Shown piece after piece: positions 1-12,000 of a stretch of 64,000 nucleotides of DNA. The stretch is from positions 339,251-403,250 of the forward strand of contig CAOLHI010001305.1 in NCBI GenBank assembly GCA_948474755.1, written 5' to 3'. Each line of letters starts with the position of its first letter. Within the stretch, counting starts at the first letter, position 1. A program made the translations under genes and the position numbers. Source of the stretch: Ctenosaura bakeri. Its lineage: Eukaryota; Chordata; Lepidosauria; Squamata; Iguanidae. The notes below the pieces were generated by a model that worked only from the letters and a program-made list of their open reading frames with translations, did not search any database and was not told where the DNA came from.

Positions 1-180
1 GCTTCTAACGCTCCCGAACCATCTCGCCCCCATTTTAACTAAGGGAAGAAAGTCATGGCGGCGGGAGCCAGGAGCCCGTTCCCCTCTCACGCTCTCTGAC
101 TGCGCATGCTGATTAGCTGACAGGAGAGGCGAGAGTGGACGCCATTAAAGTCCACTGAGAGAAAAGCTGCCGAGTGAGCA
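1..180 (+). promoter_or_regulatory. CpG-rich promoter-like segment upstream of KIFBP-like fragment
   Basis: This GC-rich, CpG-containing stretch precedes the KIFBP-like start codon. It holds an NRF1-like core (GCGCATGC, near 104-111) and a CATGGCGGC motif near 54 that resembles a YY1 site. No TATA box is obvious. It resembles a housekeeping CpG-island promoter. Whether it is active, or was simply carried along with a duplicated first exon, cannot be told from sequence. It could also be part of the RAD23B CpG island, but RAD23B exon 1 is not seen beside it. Confidence 0.4.
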
Positions 181-489
181 ATGGAAGAAATGGCGGCGCC
201 CTCAGAGTGGGCTTCGATCTGCAAGAAGTTCCACAGCGCCCTCTACCTCTTGTACATGGAGTCCAAGAAGGACCCAGAGACCGAGCCCTGTCGCTCCAAG
301 TATAGCGCCGTGGTGCTGCTCGAAGGCGTTAAGCAGCTGCTGGGCTCTGAGGAGGCGGGCGAAGCCGAAGGCACCCCGAGCGTGGGTGAAGATGGAGGCA
401 ACAGCCATGGCGGTGGCGAGGCGGAGTGCCTGCGCACCGTGCGGCTGGCCATGGTCGAGTACGAGCTGGGGGTGAACCACACCGACACC
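181..489 (+). pseudogene. Fragment resembling the first ~100 codons of KIFBP (KIF1-binding protein)
   Basis: The frame from ATG 181 (or the in-frame ATG at 190) reads like the N-terminus of KIF1-binding protein. It has an early EWASICKKFHSALYL segment, then EPCRSKYSAVVLLEGVKQLL, an acidic low-complexity spacer, and RLAMVEYELGVNHTDT. KIFBP binds kinesin motor domains and is cytoplasmic; that is family knowledge. Similarity to KIFBP stops abruptly after HTDT near 489. The frame stays open to 756, but the rest is low-complexity Pro/Arg/Gly translation of GC-rich DNA. No GT splice donor lies at the breakpoint and no later KIFBP exon follows. I read it as a partial duplication of a first exon with its promoter. 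A real KIFBP first exon in a rearranged or misassembled locus is the alternative. Confidence 0.5.
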
Positions 490-1080
490 TCTATCCAGTC
501 CAGCATGCAGGGAAGGCCAGGCGCGCGGGGCCCACCGTCGCGGAGCGACCCCCTGGGGGGGTGCGCGGCACAGCAACGGGGAGGCTGGGTGGAACCGCGG
601 CTCCCTTCCCTGCGGGAGGGGAAGGGGCCACTGCAGCCCGTCAGCCCCTCTCGTTGCACGCGCGTGCATTCGCTCGGGGAGCACCCAGCCCCGTGGCCAA
701 TGCGAGGGGCCGGGGTACTCCCCAAGTGGACACGCGCACATGCGGCGACATTCTGAGCTGAGGTTGAAACTGGTCATCCCACAAAACAGTTCTGTGTGCA
801 TGTTTTTAAGAATTCACCCCAGAACAAGAAAAGCCTATTCCAAATGCAACTTATGGTCATGTTCAGAGCGGGCGAAGGGGAGAGGGCGGGTGGGTGCGGG
901 CGCCTGGTCCGCTGACCCCCAGCCCCTCCTCGGCTCCCTCTTCCTGGTCTGTCTCCGGCCGGCCGGCGGCGGCCCTCCGTCGTGCTCGCTCTCCAAGGGT
1001 TTCGCTCGGAAAATGGGTATGGGACTGGATATTAACAGAAGAAGAGAAGGCAGCCCTTTTATGCTTTTTTTTAAATGAAA
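490..1080. other. GC/CpG-rich stretch, no supported coding
   Basis: The CpG-rich island continues through two dense parts (about 520-740 and 870-1010). Several frames are open, but only because of base composition; none resembles a known protein. This could be the 3' part of a promoter CpG island. I looked here for RAD23B exon 1 and did not find it. Confidence 0.5.
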
Positions 1081-1209
1081 GTTTTAAGGGAATAGTAAGG
1101 GGGATCCATTGAAAATGTGGATCCGAGATTTTTTTTTCTTGTATACTGGCATTGCTTGCAATGTGTTAGCCCTGTAAATGCTGTGGCATAGGATAAGTTG
1201 GGCTTTCCA

Positions 1210-1750
1210 AGTGTGGATCTTTAGAAATTTTACCACACTCCCTTTATTTCCCCCCAGTCCTTTTCTTCTTTGCTTCGTTTTTCCAAACTTTGCCAGCTGT
1301 TACTTTCCTCTCCCACTCTCATATCTCTCCTTCTTTCTGTCTTCCCCACACGAACCTTCCAATCGCCTTTGCTTGTTCTTTCAATACACTGAAGTCCAGT
1401 CCCGCTTTTCGTTCTCTCTCAGTTCAAAAGCACAGTCCCATAATCCACCTTTGTCTCTCTTCCAGATTCTACTCTCCTTCTGTCCTTCACTGTTCAGCTC
1501 CAATTTTTCGCTTCCACTCTATCTTATTTTCAGTCTTCTTTCACTTTTCTTCGTCACAATAGCTAGTCTTTTCTTTACCTATCCCAGTCCACTCTCCAAT
1601 GTTTCTCTTTCCCTCCTTACTCCTTTCCTTCCTTACTCTCTCCATGTTTCCATAGCAGCTCCCGCTTTCGTTTTTTTGGTCTCTTGTCTTTTCCCTTTCT
1701 TTCCCAGCTTCTCCCAACTGTTTTGCTTTTCCACAGACAGAACGGACAGA
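1210..1750 (+). repeat. Long pyrimidine-rich (C/T) tract
   Basis: About 540 bases are strongly biased to C and T on the plus strand, with repeated TTTCTTC, CTCTCC and TTCCCTT words but no fixed period. A 194-codon open frame crosses it and is an artefact of composition (Ser/Phe/Leu-rich). Such asymmetric purine/pyrimidine DNA can form triplex structures. It may also be a decayed simple repeat. Confidence 0.6.
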
Positions 1751-2042
1751 ATTCCAGGTTAATTCTTTACTCTTAATGTTCCTCAGTCTGTTTTCAACTG
1801 TATTCCTTTTGTTTGTGGAGAAAAAGCTGATGAAAGAAGGAATAAGGGGTTGCAATTTACATTGATTTTTCCTTCCTTTTGCACTACTTTACAGCCTGCT
1901 ACTACCTGTGGATTCTGGGAGATATAATCCAAAAAATAGTAACATTTCCAAGTCCATTATAGTTTATGTACGTTGAAAGGGCTTCTTCCCCAGTTCTGAC
2001 TGCCAGAGGGAGACTATAAAAACCTGACATTTTATTTGGTTA

Positions 2043-2155
2043 CTAAATAAATAAATAAATAAATAAATAACGAAAATAATTTTATGGTTGGGGGTCACCA
2101 CAACATGAGGAAATGTATTAAGGGGTTGCGACGTTAGGAAGGTTGAGAACCACTG
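2043..2155 (-). mobile_element. hAT-like DNA transposon end with AAAT microsatellite
   Basis: The segment ends in GGTTGAGAACCACTG at about 2141-2155, which read on the minus strand is the CAGTGGTTCTCAACC terminus typical of amniote hAT elements. The inner side runs into an (AAAT)n stretch at 2043-2070. I did not find the other terminus, so this is probably a truncated copy. Confidence 0.45.
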
Positions 2156-3186
2156 ATCTAAAACATTCATTCCATCCTTTGATAGTTACTTACCAGAAAC
2201 GCATATCAGCGAATTGTAATCAGTATCAGCTTCCCAACTATGGAATTTCCTTAGGAGGTTCTCCAAAATCCACACTCAGACACCTTTTAGTGGTGGCGTA
2301 AGTCTTTATTTACTTGGGTTAGCATTTAGTAATTGCAGTAAACTTTATATTATAATGTCACTTTAAATGATAATAATAATAATAGGAAGAAGAAGAAGAA
2401 GGAGAGGAGGAAGAAGCTGATGTGTCTTCAGGGTTCATTGCCAGCTAGGAATCCAGAAGTTAGAAGTGGTGCCACTGTAGTAGCCTTAGTGCTGTTGAGA
2501 TATTAGGTATCAGGTTAGGCATCATTCCAATTTAAGCAAAATTTCATTGGTTCCCAAATACAGAAAAGACTTTTTGGAAATCCGTAGTATGAGTTGTAAC
2601 ATATCCTTTAAACTGCTTTTATAAGTATTAAATTAATTTTTCAATTGGACTGATATGATATCTTGTATGATATAGTATCTTAGCTGTTTTGTTATAGTGT
2701 CCCATATAGGAAGAAAGGTAGGACATATACAAAATAAATAAATATGTGTTTTCTGAATCTTTTAATATCATTTATAATTTTGAGGCAATTTGTATTATTG
2801 AGGCAGCCCAATCATATATATATAATTACTCCAGAATCTGTGCCAGTGATTTAATATACTCCTTTGTAAGCATTGCAACCTTACTGAATGAAAATGGTTA
2901 TTTTACATAGAATGCATGAATTTGAAACTTTTTCTTAACAGCTGCTTTTATATTGAATGTCATCTTCCCATTTAAGTATTATATCTAACACTATTTTTCA
3001 GTTGGTTAAATTTAGCTAGGGATATCTTAATTTGAAGTTGTAGCTTATAGTTGTTTCATTGGCATGTGTGATATCTTCCCTCAAGGTTTGAGAATGTTTG
3101 CCCATAAGGACCTCTTAAGAAATGTTTGTTTTCTTTTTGATTGGAGACCTAAAATACAAATTCATGACTGTTACATGTTGCTTAGA

Positions 3187-3408
3187 ATGCCTTGTGTGTG
3201 TGCAAGTGCCTTCAAGCCATCTGTCTACTTATGGTGACCCCATGAATTTTATAGAGCTTTCTTGTGCAAGGTAGAATGGCCAGTTCCTTCCTCTGAAACA
3301 TAGTCTGCAGTATCTCGTATTTTTTGGTAGTTTCCCATCCAAGTACTAGGCAGGGCTGACCTTGCTTAGCTTCCAAGATGGGATCTGGTGCCTTTAGGGT
3401 ATTTAGGC
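3187..3408 (-). mobile_element. SINE with 5S rRNA-like head, antisense
   Basis: Read on the minus strand, the head resembles 5S rRNA (GGAAGCTAAGCAAGGTCAG, then TAGTACTTGGATGGGAAAC). The body follows (CAGAGGAAGGAACTGGCC, then GGTCACCATAAGT) and it ends GGCTTGAAGGCAC, followed by a CA-rich tail. This is the layout of a SINE3-class (5S-derived) element, transcribed by RNA polymerase III through an internal promoter. The body and tail match those of the tRNA-type SINEs elsewhere in the window. It is not a working 5S rRNA gene because only part of the 5S sequence is present and it is diverged. Confidence 0.7.
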
Positions 3409-4967
3409 TGCTCTAGAACATTTTAGTGGTTATGGTTTGCAAGTTGCAAGTCTTTGTTCCCTTCACTCATGCTTTTGTAGTTCTTTCATGTACATATTGT
3501 TCTCAGAGTCAGTTCCAAGTATTCAGCCAACTTAGGGTTAAAAGGATTCTGGCTTTTAAAACATGTAAACACTTGGCCATTATATTACATTATCCTGAAT
3601 GTGATTTTGAATAAATACACTGTTTCTCTTCATTTTTGTAAGTGATGGTGTGGTGAAATATTTTTATACCTTTTCACAAAATTGTACATTGTACAGAAGT
3701 GTACATTAGAGTTGTCTGGGCATGAATATAAACCTTTGGTTCTTTATTGCGTAACTTACTATTTCTGTGTCTCTTTTTGGTAATTTCTAATCTTTGGCTT
3801 TTAGAGAGATTTTTTTTTAAATGATTAATGCAGAAACTGTTGAGGGTAAATTAATGCATAAACAAAATCTGCACGTCACATGGACCAGAAATAACTGATT
3901 CTGTTCAGTAGTGTTGGAAGAAAATAATAGAAACTACAAAGGAATCATGTTATTCATTATGCATAAATGGGATTCAGTAGTCTTTTTTCTCATTTTTCTG
4001 GGTGGAAGAACCCTTCAATTCCTCCTCAGAACTGGGTACTCTTAGGATTTCTTTTTCTTCCTGCTAGTCCTTGTCCATGGACTGAAATTTTTGCAGTATA
4101 TTATCATCTTCTGCCAAGAATTTTGACCAACTTTTCCAGAAGATTGTAGCAGTAAAACTTAGCTATGAAAGTCATTACTTATCCATTTGAAGGTTTATGC
4201 ACAACTTAGTTTATTCAGAATTTGTCCTATTTACATTCTACCAGTACGTCTATGGAATAGTTTAACATTTTAATTCTAGTTCTACCTGTTTGGAGTTATC
4301 AGTAGTTCATGTGGAATGTTACATTTTTAGTGTGATATACCTACATCTTTTCGTGAATGGTTCACTCCCCAATTTCCTTGCAGACTTACTGTGAACTTAG
4401 TAGATAGTTGCAGTAATTCAGCATATCATCTTGCTTTTTTTCTTGGTTTGGCTGGAAGAAAGTGTTTGTAAACATTATACTTTAATTGCTCTTTGTTAAA
4501 GATGTGAGATATATGATTTTGAAGAAGAGATACTGTGAAAATTATAAGTTTTTTTTTTTGGAAGTGAGCTGCTGACTTGAATTTTGTTCCTGATATTGAA
4601 TTTTAGGCTACCTGAAGATTTTGTTGGCCAATGATTGCAAGATAAAGTTCTCTTGTATACTTGTAAGAAGAGGAAAGTGGTAAAACCTGTTGTGCTAGAT
4701 GGTTTGCAGATGCCTTCTGATCCTGCGGTTAGATTTGGAAGAGTTTTGTCTGCCTGCCTGGCTACCTGAGAGTGTCTTATTTTGACATTCTTCAGTTGTG
4801 GCATTTGCTGAGTGGTCTATGTTGAATTAAGCTTAACTGGGTGATTTAATTTGCTGTCACAGTTTTTAGAATAAAATGAGAAACTGAGCTCTGCAATAGA
4901 AGGATGGGGCACAAATCTGACTTACAGTCCTGCTTCCACATTCATGAGTTTTACTTTCTGATTATTT

Positions 4968-5255
4968 GCCAAGTGCGCTTGCCTTCCCTCTGTTCTCCTC
5001 CTCCCATTCCCTTGCATTTTGCCAGGTGAGGAGAAGGAAGGCAAGCACCTTGGCAAACAGCAAGGGATGAGGGGGAAGCACATGTGTGCCTTTGTTCTAC
5101 CCTCCAGGGCTCCTCCTCCCTCTGGCCCTGGCACTGAGAGCTTGTGCTGAAGCAAAAGGGAAGGGAAGGGGGTGGAAGGCACATGACCTCCTTCTCCCCT
5201 CCAGAGCTCTCCTTCCCATCCCCTTGTGTCTGACTTTGGTGCTCAAAAGGCAAGG
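4968..5255 (+). repeat. Three diverged ~100-bp tandem units
   Basis: Three similar blocks start near 4968, 5079 and 5180. Each has a GCACATG- or GTGCGC-like start, a C/T-rich CCCTCCAGGGCTC-like core, and a purine-rich second half with AAGGCAAG or AAGGGAAGGG. Spacing is about 101-111 bases. This looks like an old minisatellite; no coding function is supported. Confidence 0.4.
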
Positions 5256-5918
5256 AAATGGGAGCCCCAGAAGGGAATGAGGGGCTCATGAAGGGGAGTT
5301 ATTTGGACTTTTTCTACTTTTGCAAGGGTTCCACCATATTTTGTTCCTGTATGATGAGGGATATAGTATTTAGTAAGTGATTAAAATAAAGAAGACAGAA
5401 GGAAATAGTTATGAACTACAGATTTTGAATAAGAGAAGGATAATGTTGAAAAATGGAACCTTGTCTTTTTAATAAAGTAGTACAGGATATAAATGAATAA
5501 GTTCTTAGGTGTGACAGATGCATACACTATTATCAGTGTGTTCAGTTTGAAGTGCAAATGGCCTCTCACTTCCTAAGGAAGTTGAATTTAGCTATGGTGG
5601 TGCATGGGTTAGTTACTTCCGGGTGAGTTTGCTATAATTTCTGCTGTGCTGGGGGCATGAGGACAGCACTTGAAAAGTGTTTGGAAACTACAGGTATTAC
5701 AAAATATATTGGATGTTTGCCATAGATTTTAGAGTCTGTATCACTGGTTTTGAACAATTTTTTGGAACACAAATACAGAAAATATAGAATGCTCCTTTCA
5801 ATTGAAAAAAGGGAAAATCCCTTCATTTTGTGTATAAAGAGTATTGCTATCACATATTGTTTTGATATTATAGAGTTAGAAGTATCAAACCTTTTCTAAC
5901 AGGAGCTGTTTGTTACAG

Positions 5919-6000
5919 GTGAAGGCTTTGAAAGAGAAGATTGAATCAGAAAAGGGGAAAGATGCATTTCCAGTCGCAGGCCAAAAATTAATATATGCAG
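5919..6000 (+). CDS. RAD23B: RAD23B exon 2 (ubiquitin-like domain)
   Basis: The acceptor TTTGTTACAG precedes a frame starting [17 protein letters not shown] and ending at GQKLIYA plus the first base of a Gly codon. The donor is GTAATG. The 82 nt encode the middle of the ubiquitin-like domain that docks on proteasome subunits. The exon opens on a whole codon, so the missing exon 1 must end in phase 0. Confidence 0.95.
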
Positions 6001-9000
6001 GTAATGATCTTATATGCAAAAGTATTTTTTTTTAATGGTTTGGGTAGAAAACATGATATTTCCAAACATTTCATAAAGTAGCAAGTGAATCAGAGAAGAC
6101 ATACAACCTCTTTCTTAAGTAAATACCTTAAAACAAGCATTTTGCTTGAAGATTGTCATTTAGACTATTGCTTGATTTGCTTATATGCATATATGGTTAG
6201 AAAAAAAGTTTCATTGAACGCAATAAAACTTAGATTTGAAGAAGCATCCTGACACTTGTTCTGTTCCTTTCTGCTGCTTGTGCTGTGAATTGCTAGGCTT
6301 GTAGTAATTAAACAAGTCATATATAACTGCATATTTTAAAGAAAGAAAGAAAGAAAGAAAGAAAGAAAAGCAACATTAAAGCTGTGTCAGCTTTGAACAT
6401 GTTATGTAGTATAGAAATTGTTGGAAAAATGTTCTGACAATACTTTGTGTGAAAAATAAGGGTGAGATGGAAGGATGAATCCATGTTCTGTGTAGTTTTT
6501 ATTCCTAGGCCTGATAAGTACAAGGAATTTTTTTTTAGAAAAGTATAGTTTCTCACCAGCCCTGTCAGTCCTGGTCTCTAAAGATACTACCCATAGTGAC
6601 TCATAATGTGCCATCTTTAGTGCTTTATTTTGCACATAAGCATTCTGTTTTCTAAATATATTGGCTTTTCCACAGAATATTTTTTGCAGGGCTGTACAAT
6701 AATTAAATTTATCCTAGCAGTTTGAGAGTCTTACATATTTTAATTCGTTACAGTCTTTTTACAAAGCGTTGTTGTGTGCCTTGTGTGGTACTTTTGCTAA
6801 TTAAACCTTTCTATCCCATCATAAAATGAGTGTTTAACAACTCCAGTTAATTGGATTAGCATTCCAGAAGTGTTTCATGTTTGCTGTGGCTACTCAAATA
6901 TAGCATTAATAGATTTTCTGCAGAGTAAATGGACTGAGGGGCAGAAATGTATTCCAGTGCACTGGTTATATACTCAAAAGGTCTGAATAGCTGCTTATTT
7001 AGAAATGTTTCTACAGGTTTTATTGAAACCCACCCACACACACTTTTAGTAAAATTGTAGATGCAATGCAGTCGTCTCTCAGAAGAAATGAATACACAAA
7101 GAATGTCAGAAATGGTTTCATAAATTTCTAGCTAATAGTACCTGATGTATACTTCACTCATCCTTTGTGCTAGTTTTGCATACTAGTTGACTTCAGTTAG
7201 CTACAGTTGAATAACACTGTAAAGTCAGAAGCTGTGCAGCAGTGCTGCTTAAAGTGGCAGTCTCTGAGCCACTACCAATCCACAAACTATTTGCTATAAG
7301 TCCATGGTGAATTTCCAGGAAAGAAAGAAACGGATGGGTACAAATATAGCTTTAGTGCCTGGCATATTATGGAGAAAAAAAACCCCTGCTGGTTCACCAC
7401 ATCGGATAGCTCAAGAAGCATTTTTTAACGATATTCTGCTTGAACTGTTAAATTAATGAGTTATGCAACAAATATCCAAGTGGTATACCAAATAAAATTC
7501 AGTATAAGAATTTTAGGAAGAATGCTCAGAGGGAAACTGATCAAGTTATGGCCCATGTTGTGAAAACAGATGGCTAGATATTATGCAGTATTTAGTTAAT
7601 AATTTGCAGTGTGATACCTGTTTTTGTATCTGGGAATTTAGCATTCTTCATCCGATAGGACAGTAAGTGAAGGGTGTGCAAACAGTAGGCATAATATTTT
7701 TCTGGTAATTGTAGAAAAAACCCCTGAGCAGTTTTATGCCATTTGTTTGTTCATGTAGATTTCAACACAAAGAGACATTACTTGCCACAATTTTGTGGTG
7801 ATGAATGCTGTGGAAAGCAAACACCATCTGAAATGTCTGTCTTATTTTCTAGGCAAAATTCTTAATGATGATACTGCTCTTAAAGAATATAAAATTGATG
7901 AAAAAAACTTTGTGGTGGTTATGGTGACAAAAGTAAGTTACTATTCATAACTTTTATTTTCCTGGGTATTGTAGAAAAAATTAACACAAATCTTCACTAC
8001 AATAACATCAGAATAAAAGTATATTGAAATTTATGTCAAAACACAAATTTGAAATGTCATTATTGTAGAATGTATGCAATAATGGTATGTTGAGAAACAA
8101 TTGCATACATTCTTGCTGAAATGTTTAACCCAGCAGTTGTATTCTGCTTTCTTCGCTCCCATCTGGTGTAATTTCTTGTAACTCTTTTAAGTAAAACATT
8201 TTGTTTTACTATACACCAGTTTGTTTCTTTGTTTACATAACACACACATTTACCTTAATTATTTGGCCTGATTTTTCAGTGTGTATCACAAACTGTTGTC
8301 ATTTGTTCTGTTTTCCAGATGAATTGTAACAGGTAGTTAGTTGACGTAACTGGAATCTGTTGTCTTTGGTGTTTGTTCTACACAAATGGTTGCATGGTGA
8401 AGCTGTAGCAGATACTAAGATTATGGTGTGATAGATTGAAAAAACTGAGGTGGAGAATTGATGTGACTCTGAAATACAACAATGACTTTTTAATCTATAC
8501 CAATCTTTTATCATTGTGGCTTGGTTATAGATAACAGTGAACTAAATACAAGATTGGACCTCTGTGAACATGTTAACTGTGATTTTTGAATGTCTGAATG
8601 ACCAGCAGTCGAGCCTATGAATAAACAGAATTGTGATAAATTGTCTTTCAAACAGCCTGATGGTGTTTTCTAGAGAAAAACTGGAAAACAGGGAGAATAA
8701 CTGTTCAGTAGTTTATTGTTTAGGACTGTCCAGAGAAGATGGATGTTTGGCTTCATATCTGTTGGGTTTTACTGCTACTATCTGTGGACTAGATGTATGG
8801 TTGGAAACATACTACATGTACCTTCCACTTATTTGACAGGTTAGTGACCAGAGTGCTGTCAATAAGTGGAAATTGTCAAAATGTAGAAACAAATTGTCTT
8901 GGTACCATCTTTTCTTTTGTTCTGAATGAAAAGAATGGCGCTGAGTCATTTGAGAGAAAAAGCAGCATACTGTAGCAGATAGTATATACGAGATGCAGTG

Positions 9001-12000
9001 TGCACAGTTTATAAGAGATTCACAGTGCATCTCTTAGAAGCTGTGTGCAGTGTGTCTCATGCAGTATTTGTGACCATGCGCTGCTTTTTCTCTCAATCGA
9101 CTCAGTGCCACCTTTTTGTTTAGTCTGTGTGCAGACTAAACAAAAAGATGGTGCTGAATCAGTTCAGAGAAAAAGCAACCTGTACTTACTTTTCAAAGAT
9201 CTGCTCTTGCAACCTTTTTCAATTACAGCCAGAGCCCATGTATTTGTTACATAGTTGAAAGACTGGATCACAAATTGAAAATGTGGGTTCTGGTTGTAAT
9301 TCAAAAGAGTTGAAAGAATAAATTGTCATAGAATGGGAGATGCCTGTATTTGCAGTTTGTAGTACAAATAACAGTAGTGGTGAGCAAGCTGCAGGTAAGC
9401 TTGTTTCTTACTACACTGTACAGATATTCATATGGTAAGAATCTGATAAAATTGAAAGAAAGCTAAGAGTTTTCTGGAACACAATCTAAAATCTTTGGTT
9501 GTGTTAGGAGAAGGGCAATAGCATAATATTGGCAGGTTTAAGTTTTGTGACTTGCATGGACAGCTGCTTTAAAAATGTTGAAGAGGAGACTGCTTTGACA
9601 TGAGGTGACATCAAATATGGATGTGATACTCTGCTTAGAAAATGAGTGTTCTTACTCAGATATAGCAAAGGGCTGACCTTCACCTTAGATTTACCATGGA
9701 GCTGCTACTTTCTAAGTAATTTTAAATATCTACTAGTACTGTGTAAACTTTTTGTGGAAAATGGCTCAGGTTTCTCTGTAGTAATGGAAACCTTTTCTTC
9801 AAACATCCTATGGAGAAAACTTCCACAAAAGTGTACATGAGAAGCTTACACAATGACAGTAGCAGTCATGTGGAGGTGCTTTGCAACAGCATTTGTGTTA
9901 GAGCTGTAACTTCCAGGTGAGCCCTGAGAGAGGTGTGTCAAAAGAGATTATAATTAAAGCATATGATCATATTGAAAGGGAAAAGTAAAGAATGATTTGG
10001 GAGTTTGATTCATTTAAATTTTTTAATCATTATAGCCCAAAGCAGCAGCTGCTCCCGTTCCATCCCCAGCTACAACTCAGCAGTCAAATGATACCACAAC
10101 TACTACTACTGTTAGTTCTTCTACGATAGCTGCTGCAGCCCCTAAACCAGCACCTGCCCCAGCGCCTGCACCCGCACCAGTCTCAACACCTGCAGCAGAT
10201 CCTCCAGCACCAGCCGCGGTGGCTTGTGAACCAGCGCCTGTGAGTTCCCCTGTGGAAGAGCAATCAGCAGAGAAGCCAGTGGAGCCACCAGCTGCCACCA
10301 GCGCATCGCCTACAGACAGGTACCGGCAGATTGCTCGCAAGCAGAGTCTTCTCTTCACAGTTCAAGGACATCAAAACTCTCTTCCTCCAAAAAGCGGTCT
10401 GCGTTCTCGGCTGAGCTGCATATAAAGTCTACATATATAATTTTACTCAAAAGGCACTAATAAAAGCAATGCTTTGTAATATAAAAATGCATTTCTTCTT
10501 TTTATTAGTCTTTTTAAATGTCTTCTGAGTATATGTGATACAGCACTAGTTTTGTTTAGCTCAGATTGTGTAAGATGGTAGTTGTACACTCTGTAATTTG
10601 TCTGAGGTTTTTATAGATTTCATTTGTCAAAAGCTTGCAACTTACCCTGCCCAAGTTGTTTCTGATACAGTTATAGTGAATTCTAATGTGTCAGTTGTGT
10701 TCATGATTTATTAAACATAGAACTGGCCTGCAAGTTAATAGGCTGAGAGGTCTTCACTTTCTTCTGAAAAGTGTTCAGATGGGACAATGATAGTGAGTTT
10801 TAGTACAATGAAGAAAACTAAGTGTTTTTAACTGCTACATAAAGGTGGTGTGTTTGTTTATATTTAACTTGAACTGTGGTATGAAGTCAGTAAATTACAA
10901 GCTAGCATATGTGTGCTTTGGATAATTCTGCATCTACCTTTCATACCTGTGTTTCAATTCCCATTATAAACAATTAAGCCAAAACTCATAGTCCATTGTA
11001 TCTCTAGATTGGCTGTGTAGGGGGAAGGAATATTTATGTAACTTCTACTAGCAGTATTTTAATTTGTATAGCTGAATGTTTGCAGACGAGGTCTGAAAAC
11101 AGTGCATAGCAATTTTACATGCTTTATGAACATAAATTGTAGTTAGTAATAGGTGTTCTAATTCTGAAAGTACATGAACCTCTTTCAAGGAGGGGGCACA
11201 TCTTGAACCGTTGTTTTTGTTTTGTTACAGTACAACAGGCGATACTTCGCGGTCAAATCTCTTTGAGGATGCTACAAGTGCACTTGGTAAGTGTTTTCCA
11301 ATAGTTGTCTGAGCAGGAAGGTCATTCCTTTCATCCTACTTCTGCAGTTCTTGACATCAGAATCGTAACTGAACAAGCATGACTTTTGAAGTGCCATTAA
11401 AATGAGTGTTAAATATATTGTCACCACTGTTGCTGTTTATCTGCAGGTAATTACCAGGTCTTATTGTACAACAACAAGCTTTGCTCAGAACCCCTTGAGT
11501 TTCTTTGTCTTGCCCGTGAATTGTGGCAGAGAGGTTAGGATCCTATATGGCCAGTTTATGCAGGTTATCTGAAGTTAATTTTTCAAGGAGGGCAGAATAG
11601 CCACCCTTTCAACCCTCCTGAACTGAACAATTTATCCATTGGGCAGTCTGGCTGGCACCTCAGTGCCCAAAGCAGGAACTGTTCCAACTTACTTGTAATG
11701 TAACAGTTAAAAGCTTTGCTCATTAATATTGTCTTGCAATATGTGATGAAGAATATGTTAGCTTCTGTTGAAAGACAACAAACCTTAATACATGATATAT
11801 CTGTGAATGATGCCTTCTTAAGTCAGAGAATTAGTTTGGTATTCTGTTTTCAGAAGCTTGGATCAGTACATCTTAACATTACTACTGTATCTGGAAATTT
11901 TAATTAGGTTACTTGAAATGGTGCATGAAATGCCTGTATACCATTTCATGTACTGAAAAGTCATCATTCAATCATAACTAGGGTTTTCAAATGTGGATTA

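Larger units (their letters stand above)
1760..5918. other. RAD23B intron 1 (part) or upstream DNA, mostly plain
   Basis: AT-rich DNA with no coding exon recognised. Distinct items inside it are listed separately: an AAAT microsatellite and a hAT-like end near 2040-2155, a 5S-headed SINE near 3187-3408, and three diverged tandem units near 4968-5255. The rest shows nothing I can name. Open frames here are short and unlike known proteins. Confidence 0.5.

Noticed and set aside
504..512. ATGCAGGG as a possible start of RAD23B exon 1
   Set aside because: Only the first two codons agree with the RAD23B start. The following residues do not fit and no donor in phase 0 occurs at the right distance.
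1178..1762. 194-codon frame in the pyrimidine-rich tract
   Set aside because: Its Ser/Phe/Leu composition is dictated by the C/T bias; there is no domain, signal or context for a gene.
3187..3408. A 5S rRNA gene
   Set aside because: Only part of the 5S sequence is present, it is diverged, and it is fused to a SINE body and tail.
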